A stretch of 64,000 bases of DNA from Mycolicibacterium sphagni (GCF_002250655.1 NZ_NOZR01000030.1:1-64000), one strand, 5' to 3'; positions 1 through 8,760 are shown, numbered from the stretch's first letter. Numbers and translations: made by a program. Notes: generated by a model not told the origin, from the letters alone.

Positions 1-329
1 GAATACGAAGCAATCATGACCACACCGGCCAGTCAGGCCGCGTGACCGTAACTGTCACCTGATCGTGCAGCAGACCCGTGCGTGCGGTTTCGGGCGGCGT
101 CGACACATGAGTGGTGCTCGGCTGTGGTCTAGCGGGCTGTGCCCTACGCCGGACGGTGATCTCAGCAAGCCGTGGGGAGTGGGTCGCTAGTCCTTGGTTG
201 TGTCGCGCTGGCGCGGACACGCGAAGATGTCTACGGCACGTTGCTGCCGGTGACCCTGAGCGCGATGTGGGGTGGGCTCTGGGTTGTGTTGCCTTGGAAC
301 TGCTTTCGGGCGCGAGCTATGGGACGGTA
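1..329. other. Left-edge region without a supported gene
   Basis: No convincing gene is seen. Bases 1-45 read in frame 1 as a short open tail ending in TGA at 43-45, which could be the C-terminus of a plus-strand gene cut by the window edge, but fifteen codons are too few to support this. The short open frames across the rest have no protein-like composition and no ribosome-binding site. The base composition is visibly less GC-rich than the rest of the window. Confidence 0.4.
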
Positions 330-1373
330 TCAGCGGTGTTGGGCTTCGATGTCCAGGGAGTCGCCGTTGTGGCGGGATAGTACGAGGTCAAGTCGTGCGA
401 CTCGCTTGGTGAGGTAGTCCTCGTGCACGCGGGTGGGGTTCTTGACGTCGTTCGGCCACAGGTATCGCCACGGCGAATAGTCGTTAGTCATCTTGTAGAC
501 GTTGAAGCCGGCCGAGATGAACGGGCGCAGCACGTCAATGGGTTCTACGTCGGGGTTGGGCCACCATTGAGGGGAGAGTTCGATGGCGATCTCGGCGTCG
601 GGGCGAAGCGATTCGATCAGGTTGCTCATCCCGGCCAACACGTCGGGCTCAGCGCCTTCGACGTCGATCTTGATGATCCGAGTTGCCGCGATCTCATCGA
701 TGGTCAGAATCTGGTCGAGCGGCATGGCCTCGACAGTCGATTCGGCGTGCAGACCACGGGTGGGCAGTGTTGTCGACATGCCGACGTTGTGGCTCGGGCC
801 GCTGAAAACCGTCACCGTCCCGGATGTCGCGGCCGCGGCTTTATTCACCAGGCGGACGCGATCACCGAGTGCGTCGGCCTGGGTGTTGGCACTCAGATCG
901 TCGAACATCGCAGGGGAAGCCTCCACCGCGACCACGGCGCCCCTGCCGCCCACCGACCGTGCGGCCAGCATTGAGTAGTAGCCGACGTTCGCCCCGACGT
1001 CGATGAAGACGTCACCGTCGCGCAGTCGGCTGGCGATGAAACGGGTCAGGTCGGGCTCCCACTCGCCGAAAATCCAGATGTAACCGCCGATCATGTCGGT
1101 AATCCGACACATCATCGCGAACCCCAGTTGCGTCGACCTAGGCAGAGTCGTCGAGATGTTAAGGCGCGCAGCACCTCTCAGGATAAGCGCGGCTGGTATG
1201 TAAAGCGGAAGGAACAGTGCGGTGCGGATCAGTTTCTCCAGCACTGGGACGCGGCGCTTGGAGGTGCGCAGCCGCATGACCGCGGCGCGCGTGAAGTGCA
1301 GGCAAGTCACGACGAAGCGCAGAACGACACTCCGTTCCCACGGGTCGGCTACGGCCAAGTGTGGAGACACCAT
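330..1373 (-). CDS. FkbM-family SAM-dependent methyltransferase
   Basis: Predicted small-molecule or glycan O-methyltransferase of the FkbM family. A Rossmann SAM-binding motif I (FIDVGANVG, residues 123-131) is followed by an acidic strand end (VVAVEAS) and, near residue 240, the family-typical IIKIDVEGAEPDVLAGM segment. The 347-residue frame is long for the family. An internal ATG at residue 33 would give 315 residues and start just before a hydrophobic helix (about residues 50-68) that could anchor the enzyme at the membrane. In mycobacteria such enzymes often modify cell-wall glycolipids, but nothing here identifies the acceptor. The gene sits alone, and its base composition is less GC-rich than the core genes to its right, suggesting an acquired segment. 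Confidence 0.8.
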   Translation of the reverse strand: MVSPHLAVADPWERSVVLRFVVTCLHFTRAAVMRLRTSKRRVPVLEKLIRTALFLPLYIPAALILRGAARLNISTTLPRSTQLGFAMMCRITDMIGGYIWIFGEWEPDLTRFIASRLRDGDVFIDVGANVGYYSMLAARSVGGRGAVVAVEASPAMFDDLSANTQADALGDRVRLVNKAAAATSGTVTVFSGPSHNVGMSTTLPTRGLHAESTVEAMPLDQILTIDEIAATRIIKIDVEGAEPDVLAGMSNLIESLRPDAEIAIELSPQWWPNPDVEPIDVLRPFISAGFNVYKMTNDYSPWRYLWPNDVKNPTRVHEDYLTKRVARLDLVLSRHNGDSLDIEAQHR

Positions 1374-1719
1374 TCAGATATGTATCCGTCCCTGAATATC
1401 AACGTGTGTGCGACGGCCAGTACTGGAGTCAGTAGTCATCGATGTGTTCCCGGCAGATCTGGCGAACGCGGATCCAAGCTTGACCCGCAGACCAGCCTGA
1501 TGGGAATCCGCCAGTTGGCTACGAGCGACATCCATCCGGCCACAACGGCCTTCGCTTGCGGACCGGTCTGGTTTGGCTGGGCACCGTCCGGGATGGGGTC
1601 GCGGTGATGGTGATAGCGGTTCGCCTGCTTGGTCTTTCGCTGGTGCCGGCACGCTGCCGCATCGTTTGGGCTGTCAGTGCCGAGTAGCCCCTAGTAACAC
1701 TCGTTCGTGCTCGAGGCGC
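1374..1719. other. Intergenic stretch, no gene recognised
   Basis: This 346-bp gap lies between the start of the methyltransferase and the end of the RecB-like gene. Open frames on both strands have arginine/proline-rich, non-protein-like translations and no Shine-Dalgarno sequence. No strong hairpin, repeat or IS end was found. It probably holds the methyltransferase promoter. Confidence 0.5.
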
Positions 1720-2568
1720 TCATGCGGCCGGCTCACGGCCGAGTTCTTCGGGCCAGCCAGGATACGGCGGCGGCGTGCCACCGTAAGCCGGGCACAACGA
1801 CTGGTGACTGCACCAGCTGCACAGCCGTGACGGGTTGGGCCGGAAATCGCCGGTGGCGCCCGCAGATTGGATTGCCCGCCAGATCGCCATCAACGTCTTC
1901 TCGAACCGCAGCAATTCGTCGAGCTCGGGCGTGTAGTCCAGCAGCTGACCGTCGGCCAGGTAGATGAGCCGCAACCGGGTCGCCAGCACGTCACGGGAGC
2001 GCAGCAGCGCGACGGCGTAGAACTTCATCTGGAACAGCGCCTTGAACTCTGCCAGTGCCCTTGCCGCGGGCGGCGCCTTACCTGTCTTGTAGTCGACGAC
2101 CCGAAGCTCGCCGGTACCGGCCACGTCGATCCGGTCGATGTACCCGCGCAGCAGCGTCCCGTCGGCGAGTTCCACTTCGATGCGCTGCTCGCAACTCTGC
2201 GGATCGAACTTCGTCGGGTCTTCGAGCCGGTAATAGCCGGTCAGCAAGGCCCGCGCCTCGGTCAGCAGCTGGCCGCGCTGCTGGTCGGTGAAGCCCTCGG
2301 CGAAGTCGGGGTGCTCGCCGAGAACGCGTTCCCACGCTTGGTCGACCAGCGACAACGCGGTCTCCGGACCGCGGTCGGCGGCCGGCATGCCATAGAGCTG
2401 CTCCAGGGCGGCGTGTACCACCGAGCCGCGCAGCTGAGCCGTCGAGGGCGCCTCGGGTAGCCGGTCGACCGCCCGGAAGCGGTACAGCAGCGGGCACTGC
2501 TTGAAATCGGCGGCCCGTGAGGGTGACAGCGCGGGCCGCGGTCGATCCGCAGGTCCGGCGTCACTCAT
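1720..2568 (-). CDS. RecB-family Fe-S exonuclease (Rv2119-like)
   Basis: Stand-alone PD-(D/E)XK nuclease of the RecB/Cas4 type, 282 residues. The nuclease core shows the acidic strand in GYIDRID and the VVDYKTGK motif supplying Asp and the catalytic Lys. Four cysteines (Cys25 near the N-terminus; Cys250, Cys253 and Cys259 near the C-terminus) have the spacing of the AddB/Cas4-type 4Fe-4S cluster. By family it acts on DNA ends or flaps in repair; no helicase domain is present. The start is supported by a TAGGCT hexamer six nucleotides upstream, the leaderless arrangement common in mycobacteria. It is divergent from trmI, as Rv2119 is from Rv2118c. Confidence 0.88.
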   Translation of the reverse strand: MSDAGPADRPRPALSPSRAADFKQCPLLYRFRAVDRLPEAPSTAQLRGSVVHAALEQLYGMPAADRGPETALSLVDQAWERVLGEHPDFAEGFTDQQRGQLLTEARALLTGYYRLEDPTKFDPQSCEQRIEVELADGTLLRGYIDRIDVAGTGELRVVDYKTGKAPPAARALAEFKALFQMKFYAVALLRSRDVLATRLRLIYLADGQLLDYTPELDELLRFEKTLMAIWRAIQSAGATGDFRPNPSRLCSWCSHQSLCPAYGGTPPPYPGWPEELGREPAA

Positions 2569-2574
2569 GTCAGC

Positions 2575-2580
2575 AGCCTA
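2575..2580 (-). promoter_or_regulatory. -10 hexamer of the recB-like gene (leaderless)
   Basis: TAGGCT on the minus strand matches TANNNT and ends six nucleotides before the ATG, so transcription should begin at or next to the start codon. No -35 element was required for the call. Confidence 0.55.
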
Positions 2581-2645
2581 GGACGGTGTGCCGACAACCA
2601 GACGGCACGTCCGGCGGCGAGTCCGCTATGGCAGGCTGAACGGCT

Positions 2646-3506
2646 GTGACTGACGACGTTGCCACCCCGCGAAGGACCGGTCCCTTCGTCGTGGGCGACC
2701 GCGTGCAGCTCACGGACGCCAAGGGCCGCCACTACACGATGCTGCTGAACCCGGGCGGCGAGTTCCACACCCATCGCGGAGCCATCGAGCACGACGCGGT
2801 CATCGGCCAGCCGGAAGGCAGTGTGGTCAAGTCGACGAGCGGTGACGCGTTCCTGGTGCTGCGGCCACTGCTCATCGACTACGTGCTCTCGATGCCGCGC
2901 GGCGCCCAGGTCATCTACCCCAAGGACGCCGCCCAGATCGTCCACGAGGGCGACATCTTCCCCGGTGCCAGGGTCCTTGAAGCCGGCGCCGGCTCGGGGG
3001 CGCTGACGTGCTCCCTGCTGCGTGCCGTCGGGCCCACCGGGCAGGTGATCTCCTACGAGGTGCGCGACGACCACGCCGTGCACGCCAAGCGCAACGTGGA
3101 GACGTTCTTCGGACAGGAGCCGGACAACTGGCGGCTGATCATCGGGGACATCGTCGACTCCGACCTTGCCGAGGCCTCGATCGATCGGGTGGTGCTGGAC
3201 ATGCTGTCCCCGTGGGATGTGCTCGACACCGTTGCCCGATTGCTGATCCCCGGCGGCGTGCTGATGGTGTACGTGGCGACCGTGACCCAGTTGTCCAAGG
3301 TTGTTGAGACGCTGCGCGAACAGCAATGCTGGACCGAACCCAGGGCCTGGGAATCGCTCCAGCGCGGCTGGAACGTTGTCGGCCTTGCGGTGCGTCCGCA
3401 GCACAACATGCGTGGTCACACCGCGTTCCTGGTGTCGGCGCGCAGGCTGGCGCCGGGCACTGTCACGCCGACGCCGCTGCGGCGCAAACGTCTGGCGCCG
3501 CCCTAG
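2646..3506 (+). CDS. trmI: tRNA (adenine(58)-N1)-methyltransferase TrmI
   Basis: Methylates N1 of A58 in the T-loop of tRNA. The 286-residue protein has the small N-terminal beta domain of the TrmI family (RVQLTDAKGRHYTMLLNPGG), the SAM motif VLEAGAGSG at residues 110-118, and the conserved VVLDMLSPWDVL segment that lines the active site. Length and sequence fit Rv2118c, whose tetrameric structure is known. The start is GTG. The 3' end overlaps the convergent DUF503 gene by four bases. Flanking genes keep the M. tuberculosis order. Confidence 0.95.
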   Translation: MTDDVATPRRTGPFVVGDRVQLTDAKGRHYTMLLNPGGEFHTHRGAIEHDAVIGQPEGSVVKSTSGDAFLVLRPLLIDYVLSMPRGAQVIYPKDAAQIVHEGDIFPGARVLEAGAGSGALTCSLLRAVGPTGQVISYEVRDDHAVHAKRNVETFFGQEPDNWRLIIGDIVDSDLAEASIDRVVLDMLSPWDVLDTVARLLIPGGVLMVYVATVTQLSKVVETLREQQCWTEPRAWESLQRGWNVVGLAVRPQHNMRGHTAFLVSARRLAPGTVTPTPLRRKRLAPP

Positions 3507-3796
3507 TCGTCGCTGCGCTGTAACCCGCGTCGCACCGACAGCAGCTCGATCTCGGGCCGCGCGGCCACCAGCCGTTCGGCGGCGTCGAGCACGTCGACAA
3601 CGTGGGCGCGATCACCGGCCACCGCGGCCACTCCGATACCAGCCCGCCGATGCAGGTCAGTGGAGCCGGTCTCGGCCGCCGAGATCGAGAACCGGCGTCG
3701 CAGTTCGGCGACGATAGGGCGCACCACCGCCCGCTTTTCCTTCAGTGAGTGGACGTCGCCGAGCAGGACATCGAATTCGAGCCAGCCGACCCACAT
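3503..3796 (-). CDS. DUF503 (YlxP-like) protein, Rv2117-like
   Basis: Small 97-residue protein with the DUF503 signature: an N-terminal strand followed by HSLKEKRAVVRPIVAELRRRF and a C-terminal SVRRGL segment. Members are ferredoxin-like-fold proteins, often found beside translation genes (YlxP in Firmicutes), with no firmly assigned activity. It lies directly downstream of lppK on the same strand, its ATG one base after the lppK stop codon region ends at 3797, so co-transcription is likely. It corresponds to Rv2117. Confidence 0.85.
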   Translation of the reverse strand: MWVGWLEFDVLLGDVHSLKEKRAVVRPIVAELRRRFSISAAETGSTDLHRRAGIGVAAVAGDRAHVVDVLDAAERLVAARPEIELLSVRRGLQRSDD

Positions 3797-4387
3797 TCAG
3801 GGTGTCGGGGTCGGGCTCGCCGGGCCAGGCGGTGGCGCCGGGCTCGCGGGACTGGCTGCGCTGGTCGGGCTGCCGCCCCTGGCATTGCCGAACGCCATCA
3901 GCATGTTCGCGGTTTCCCGGGATAGCTGCCAGCCGCCGCCGTCCTGGTGGAACTCCATGGGGAAGGTGAAGCCCCCGGGGTTGGCCGGATTCGACGTACT
4001 CACACTGACCGAGGCCAGAGCATCGGCGGGCTGACGGTCTGACCAGCGGATTTCGGTGGCGGTGAACGTCAGCGGGGTGAAGCCCCCGTCGCGCAGCGCG
4101 GTCGCGAACTTGTCGATGGTCGCGGCGTCGTCGGGCGTCGTGGACTCGACGAGCTGCAGCTTGTCCGCGCCTTTGACCGCCGGGTCGGAGAGCCGGTAGA
4201 GCACGTCGGTCAACGCATCGGGGGTGGGCAGAGTGGCCGCGGCGGGTACCGGCGGTGCCGGCGCCGCTGACGATTGTTGGAAGGGGCTCTGAGCCGACTT
4301 CGATTCGTCGTGGTCAGAACACCCGGAGAGGCTGAGCGCCACCACGATTGTGGCGGCGCTCAGGACTCCGAACAGTGGATGACGCAT
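3797..4387 (-). CDS. lppK: Lipoprotein LppK
   Basis: Exported lipoprotein of 196 residues. The signal peptide (about residues 1-22) ends in a lipobox LSGC with Cys23 as the predicted lipidated residue. A Ser/Pro/Ala-rich linker leads to a globular domain (about 55-165) related to the Mtb12/CFP-2 fold, closing with GGWQLSRETANMLMAFG. A Pro/Ser-rich tail follows. The upstream gene encodes a second, non-lipidated member of the same fold, so the two look like an old duplication. Function is unknown. It corresponds to Rv2116 and is probably transcribed with its neighbours 4893-3503. Confidence 0.88.
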   Translation of the reverse strand: MRHPLFGVLSAATIVVALSLSGCSDHDESKSAQSPFQQSSAAPAPPVPAAATLPTPDALTDVLYRLSDPAVKGADKLQLVESTTPDDAATIDKFATALRDGGFTPLTFTATEIRWSDRQPADALASVSVSTSNPANPGGFTFPMEFHQDGGGWQLSRETANMLMAFGNARGGSPTSAASPASPAPPPGPASPTPTP

Positions 4388-4401
4388 CCAGTGGCAGTGA
4401 C

Positions 4402-4893
4402 TCAGCTGGCGCCGGACATCAGCGCAAGCGCCGACTGCTTCGTCAGCTGCCAGCCGGTGGGGCTGGGGCCCGCGATGAACTGAATGTTCTGGGTGGCGGT
4501 TTGGCCGTTGGCCGCGGTCGCGGTGACATCGGCCGTCGCCGTCGGGCCTTCCTGGTCGATGTTGACCACATTGAAGCTCAGCGGGAACAACCCCTTGGCC
4601 GAGGCGTTGTTGAACGCCCGGTCAGCGGTGATGCCCTCGATGCGCCCCAGCCCGCCCTCGATGTAGGAGGCCTTGGAGCCAGAGAACGATCCGCCCCCCT
4701 GAAGGCCGTTGAGGGTGGCGACAAGCTGGCCTTGGAGCTCAGGTGCCGGCGTCTGCGGCATCGGTGCGCCGAAGACGACGGGCTGCACCGCCGGCGCCAC
4801 CGGCGAGCTAAATGCAACCGACGTCACACCGGCGGCGGCGCCGCCGACGATCGCGGCGGCGGCAACGCCCGTGGCTAGCAGTTTCAAGGTCAC
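4402..4893 (-). CDS. Secreted Mtb12 (CFP-2)-like low-molecular-weight antigen
   Basis: Exported 163-residue protein with a Sec signal peptide (MTLKLLATGVAAAAIVGGAA) and no lipobox cysteine. The mature domain is of the Mtb12/CFP-2 type: a helix around LQGQLVATLNGL, beta strands through FPLSFNVVNIDQEG and TADVTATA, and the closing GWQLTKQSALALMSG. Mtb12 in M. tuberculosis is Rv2376c, encoded elsewhere, so this copy is a paralogue. The start is GTG, preceded by an AGAGGA ribosome-binding site. It is the first gene of a likely operon with lppK and the DUF503 gene, divergent from mpa. Confidence 0.85.
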   Translation of the reverse strand: MTLKLLATGVAAAAIVGGAAAGVTSVAFSSPVAPAVQPVVFGAPMPQTPAPELQGQLVATLNGLQGGGSFSGSKASYIEGGLGRIEGITADRAFNNASAKGLFPLSFNVVNIDQEGPTATADVTATAANGQTATQNIQFIAGPSPTGWQLTKQSALALMSGAS

Positions 4894-5040
4894 GGCTGTC
4901 CTCTCGTTCGGCCCGACTCATTAGAAAGATTAACAGTGTTGCCAGTGTGTCGACATTCCCTGAACGCACATGATCGTGGTTGGGCCGGTAGCGTTGAGGT
5001 ATCCGCCGCACCAACTCTCGGTGTGGGAGAGGAGCGCAAC

Positions 5041-6852
5041 ATGAGTGAGGCACAAGACCCCCAACTGTCGAGCGAGGATGCTGCCGAGCTTGAAGAGCTG
5101 CGCCGTGAGGCGTCAGTCCTTCGCGAGCAGCTGGAAAATGCAGTGGGACAAGGCGGTGCACGCAGCGCTCGTGATGCGCATCAGCTCGAGGCGCGCATCG
5201 ACTCTCTCGCAGCGCGCAATGCCAAGCTGATGGACACCCTCAAAGAGGCTCGTCAGCAACTCCTCGCCCTGCGCGAAGAGGTCGACCGGCTGGGTCAGCC
5301 GCCGAGTGGGTACGGGGTGCTGCTGGGCTCTCATGAGGACGACACCGTCGACGTGTTCACCTCCGGCCGCAAGATGCGGCTCACCTGCTCGCCGAACATC
5401 GACGTCAAGTCGCTCAAGCAGGGCCAGACGGTTCGGCTCAACGAGGCGTTGACGGTGGTCGAGGCCGGCAACTTCGAATCCGTCGGCGAAATCAGCACGC
5501 TGCGCGAGATCCTCGCCGACGGTCATCGCGCGCTGGTCGTGGGGCATGCCGACGAAGAACGCATCGTGTGGCTGGCCGAGCCGCTGGTGACTCAGGAAGA
5601 TCTGCCGCCGGAACTCGCTGCCGGCCTGTCCGAGGCGGAGCTGAACCAGCGGCCCCGCAGACTCCGGCCGGGCGACTCGCTGCTGGTCGACACCAAGGCC
5701 GGGTACGCCTTCGAACGTATCCCGAAGGCCGAGGTCGAGGACCTGGTGCTGGAAGAGGTGCCCGACGTCGCCTACAGCGACATCGGCGGCCTGACCCGCC
5801 AGATCGAGCAGATCCGCGATGCCGTCGAACTGCCGTTCCTGCACAAGGAGCTCTACCGCGAATACGCGCTGCGGCCGCCCAAGGGCGTGCTGCTCTATGG
5901 CCCGCCCGGCTGCGGTAAGACGCTGATCGCCAAGGCGGTGGCGAATTCGCTGGCCAAGAAGATGGCTGAGGTCCGTGGTGACGACGCCCGCGAGGCGAAG
6001 TCATACTTCCTCAATATCAAGGGCCCCGAGCTGCTGAACAAATTCGTCGGCGAGACCGAGCGGCATATCCGCCTGATCTTCCAGCGCGCTCGCGAAAAGG
6101 CTTCCGAGGGAACGCCCGTGATCGTGTTCTTCGACGAGATGGACTCGATCTTTCGCACCCGCGGCACCGGCGTGAGCTCTGACGTGGAGACGACGGTCGT
6201 GCCTCAGCTGCTCTCCGAGATCGACGGTGTTGAGGGCCTGGAGAACGTCATCGTGATCGGTGCCTCGAACCGCGAGGACATGATCGATCCGGCGATCCTG
6301 CGGCCCGGCCGCCTGGACGTCAAGATCAAGATCGAACGCCCGGATGCCGAAGCGGCACTGGACATCTTCAGCAAGTACCTCACCGAAGAGCTGCCGGTGA
6401 ACGCCGACGATCTGGCCGAATTCGGCGGTGATCGCGGGCAGTGCATCAGGGCGATGATCGAGAAGGTCGTCGACCGGATGTACGCCGAGATCGACGACAA
6501 CCGGTTCCTGGAAGTCACCTACGCCAACGGTGACAAGGAAGTTATGTACTTCAAGGACTTCAACTCCGGCGCCATGATTCAGAACGTCGTCGACCGGGCC
6601 AAGAAGTACGCGATCAAGTCGGTCCTGGAAACCGGGCAGCGGGGTCTGCGGATCCAGCACCTGCTTGACTCGATCGTCGATGAGTTCGCTGAGAACGAGG
6701 ACTTGCCCAACACCACCAATCCGGATGACTGGGCTCGGATTTCGGGCAAGAAGGGCGAGCGGATCGTTTACATCCGCACGCTGGTCACCGGCAAGAGTTC
6801 AAGCGCCAGCCGGGCCATCGACACCGAGTCGAACCTGGGCCAGTACCTGTAG
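5041..6852 (+). CDS. mpa: Proteasome-associated AAA ATPase Mpa (ARC)
   Basis: Hexameric unfoldase that binds pupylated proteins and feeds them to the 20S proteasome. The 603 residues show an N-terminal coiled coil (about 14-85) that docks Pup, tandem OB domains (about 95-235) and one AAA domain with Walker A GPPGCGKT (287-294), Walker B with Asp365-Glu366 and arginine fingers near ILRPGRLD. The C-terminal QYL (601-603) is the gate-opening tail. The open frame extends upstream to 4936, but the ATG at 5041 has a GGAG ribosome-binding site and begins with the family's usual N-terminus. It lies beside the other Pup genes as in M. tuberculosis (Rv2115c). Confidence 0.97.
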   Translation: MSEAQDPQLSSEDAAELEELRREASVLREQLENAVGQGGARSARDAHQLEARIDSLAARNAKLMDTLKEARQQLLALREEVDRLGQPPSGYGVLLGSHEDDTVDVFTSGRKMRLTCSPNIDVKSLKQGQTVRLNEALTVVEAGNFESVGEISTLREILADGHRALVVGHADEERIVWLAEPLVTQEDLPPELAAGLSEAELNQRPRRLRPGDSLLVDTKAGYAFERIPKAEVEDLVLEEVPDVAYSDIGGLTRQIEQIRDAVELPFLHKELYREYALRPPKGVLLYGPPGCGKTLIAKAVANSLAKKMAEVRGDDAREAKSYFLNIKGPELLNKFVGETERHIRLIFQRAREKASEGTPVIVFFDEMDSIFRTRGTGVSSDVETTVVPQLLSEIDGVEGLENVIVIGASNREDMIDPAILRPGRLDVKIKIERPDAEAALDIFSKYLTEELPVNADDLAEFGGDRGQCIRAMIEKVVDRMYAEIDDNRFLEVTYANGDKEVMYFKDFNSGAMIQNVVDRAKKYAIKSVLETGQRGLRIQHLLDSIVDEFAENEDLPNTTNPDDWARISGKKGERIVYIRTLVTGKSSSASRAIDTESNLGQYL

Positions 6853-7012
6853 CGGTACCGGCTTCAGGTCCCCTCGGCGTCAGTGTCCGCAGAGCTGCGT
6901 CCCGCGGCTCGACGCCGGGCACGCCGGCGGCGATATCGCTGCAAATGTGCTGGCCCAGCGCCAGTGCGGTGGCGGCCGGTCCATGCCATCCGTCGTTCGC
7001 CACTAGGAATGG

Positions 7013-7444
7013 CTAAAGCTCCAGAGAATAGCTATTTGCGAAATTGTCCTGCGTGACGTGCGCGTCGCGGGTGGTGGTGTCCACGCTCAATCGCTCGACC
7101 AGGATGCGGGTCTCGTAGCGCCAGCCCTCCGGCAGCGTTAGACGCGCGGCCAGATCCGGCAGGCCGGCCAGGCTGAGGCCGGCATCCACACCCTGGCTGT
7201 AGGTCTGCATGACCCAACGTTGTCCCTGCGGATCGACGAGCTCGAAAACAGGTCTGCCGGCGTCGAAGTTGAAGATCGTTTTGCGGTCCACCCGATTGAC
7301 GCTGTAGGGCGCCGGGTTCATCGACGACAGCTTGACGGTGGCCTGCCGCATCATCTCGATGCCGCCGAACGTCTTGGTGTCGCGATGGCCATCGGTCACC
7401 TTCTCGATGCTGCTCATCAGCCAGTGCCGCGGGCCGTTCAACAA
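7013..7444 (-). CDS. Conserved C-terminal domain in a shifted frame (Rv2114-like)
   Basis: Protein-like sequence of unknown function (PRHWLMSSIEKVTDGHRD through QRWVMQTYSQG to NSYSLEL at the C-terminus). The listed start is a TTG inside conserved-looking sequence. In the same frame the coding character continues upstream to about 7540 (RSFPLNDCPAELWDKLDAE), yet between the upstream stop near 7572 and 7444 there is no ATG, GTG, TTG or CTG. The domain is therefore either the tail of the preceding membrane protein, separated by a frame change near 7530-7545, or a separate gene whose start has been lost. In M. tuberculosis the matching position carries two adjacent genes, Rv2113 and Rv2114. Function is unknown. 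Confidence 0.6.
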   Translation of the reverse strand: MLNGPRHWLMSSIEKVTDGHRDTKTFGGIEMMRQATVKLSSMNPAPYSVNRVDRKTIFNFDAGRPVFELVDPQGQRWVMQTYSQGVDAGLSLAGLPDLAARLTLPEGWRYETRILVERLSVDTTTRDAHVTQDNFANSYSLEL

Positions 7445-8658
7445 GGCGGCGACTGCGCCGTTCTCCTTGGCGATCGCTTCGGCGTCGAGCTTGTCCCAGA
7501 GCTCGGCCGGGCAGTCGTTGAGCGGGAAGCTGCGGAGCGGTACCGGTCCCGCGCCACCAGCGTGAGGCGCAGGTCATCCAGCAGGGGATCGAGGAATTGC
7601 GAGCGGTACTCCTTGTCGGTCACCGCTTTTGCCGCCAGATACATGAAGGTGATGGCCGTCAGCATCATCGTGGTCTGAATCAGCGGGTCGGGGATCGGCA
7701 GGATCATCCCGAGGATGTGGCCGTCGTTTCTGCCTGCGCCGCGCGTCCACGAGTCCAGCAGCGGCGGACTGACCACGATCAGGCCGAGCACCAGGAAGAT
7801 CGCGCCGGTGGCCAGCGCAACGGTCAGCACCTGACCCACCTGCGAGGCCGCGACGATGAACACCACGTTTGCGCGTTCGCCTCTGGACAGCGGGTCGGCG
7901 CCCGGCTCGTCGACGATATCCGCGAACGGTGTTGCGGCCAGGCGATCCTGGTCGTCCAGCGCGGGTTCGGGCGCCTCGATGATCGGGCGGACGCGCTCCA
8001 TGGTGCTCGAGATGAGGAACGCCGAGGCGATCAGGAACAGAAAGCTGATGGCCAGCCACAGTCGCTCGCGGCTGACGATCGCCGCCATGAGCCAGACGTA
8101 GGTGTTGAAGAACACCAGGAATGTGAGCAGCACGACCGGTAGCGCCCGAACGAACATGCCGCTGGCCAGGGCGAGATTCGACATGGTGTCGCGGGCTGCC
8201 CAGCCCAGGATCGAGCCGACACCGGTGGCCGTGGCCACCAGGATGACGCCGATGGTGATCAGGGACATCACCAGATTCACGAACACCCGCGGGCTGGGAC
8301 CACCGAATATGCAGCCGAGGATGATCACCACCAGGCACACGTTGGCGGCCACGACCCGCTTCAGCGGGGTGTCGATCCGGGACACCAGCCAGCCCGCCAG
8401 CGACGCGACCGGGACCACTAGGACGACCAGCGCCAACAGGAAGCCTTCGGTCACCGTCGGATGGCCGTCGATGTCGATGGTGTGCTTGCCCGACAACGCC
8501 ACCACCAGAATGGAGTTGGCGGCCACTACCGCCAGGCCGGCCAACGCGGGCGCCGAGCGGCCCCACACCCGCCGCAACAGCGCCCCGCGGCGTACTACCG
8601 CCGGCAGCCCGCGAACGAGAAACCAACGCTCTTCGGCGTAGCGGTCGGGTGTTGTCAT
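7438..8658 (-). CDS. Multi-pass integral membrane protein (Rv2113-like), altered tail
   Basis: Membrane protein of unknown function. After a cytoplasmic N-terminus it has about eight hydrophobic segments (near residues 34-54, 71-90, 103-120, 128-150, 165-188, 195-215, 270-300 and 335-355). The sequence looks native to about LVARDRYR (near residue 372). The remaining 30 or so residues are Ser/Arg/Thr-rich and look like out-of-frame reading, while the alternative frame there is protein-like. This points to a single-base frame change near 7530-7545, either natural or a sequencing error. It faces dop divergently, as Rv2113 does. Confidence 0.75.
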   Translation of the reverse strand: MTTPDRYAEERWFLVRGLPAVVRRGALLRRVWGRSAPALAGLAVVAANSILVVALSGKHTIDIDGHPTVTEGFLLALVVLVVPVASLAGWLVSRIDTPLKRVVAANVCLVVIILGCIFGGPSPRVFVNLVMSLITIGVILVATATGVGSILGWAARDTMSNLALASGMFVRALPVVLLTFLVFFNTYVWLMAAIVSRERLWLAISFLFLIASAFLISSTMERVRPIIEAPEPALDDQDRLAATPFADIVDEPGADPLSRGERANVVFIVAASQVGQVLTVALATGAIFLVLGLIVVSPPLLDSWTRGAGRNDGHILGMILPIPDPLIQTTMMLTAITFMYLAAKAVTDKEYRSQFLDPLLDDLRLTLVARDRYRSAASRSTTARPSSGTSSTPKRSPRRTAQSPPC

Positions 8659-8760
8659 GGCTGCACGGCTCCGCTGTGGAGGCTGTCGGGTGAGGTCACC
8701 CTAGCGGGAAGTGGCCCCGTTCACGTGAGAGGCGCGCGCTGCGGACAGGCCCAGGCCCCG

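Noticed and set aside
2565..3419. 284-codon minus-strand open frame across trmI
   Set aside because: Antisense to a conserved tRNA methyltransferase; composition is not protein-like.
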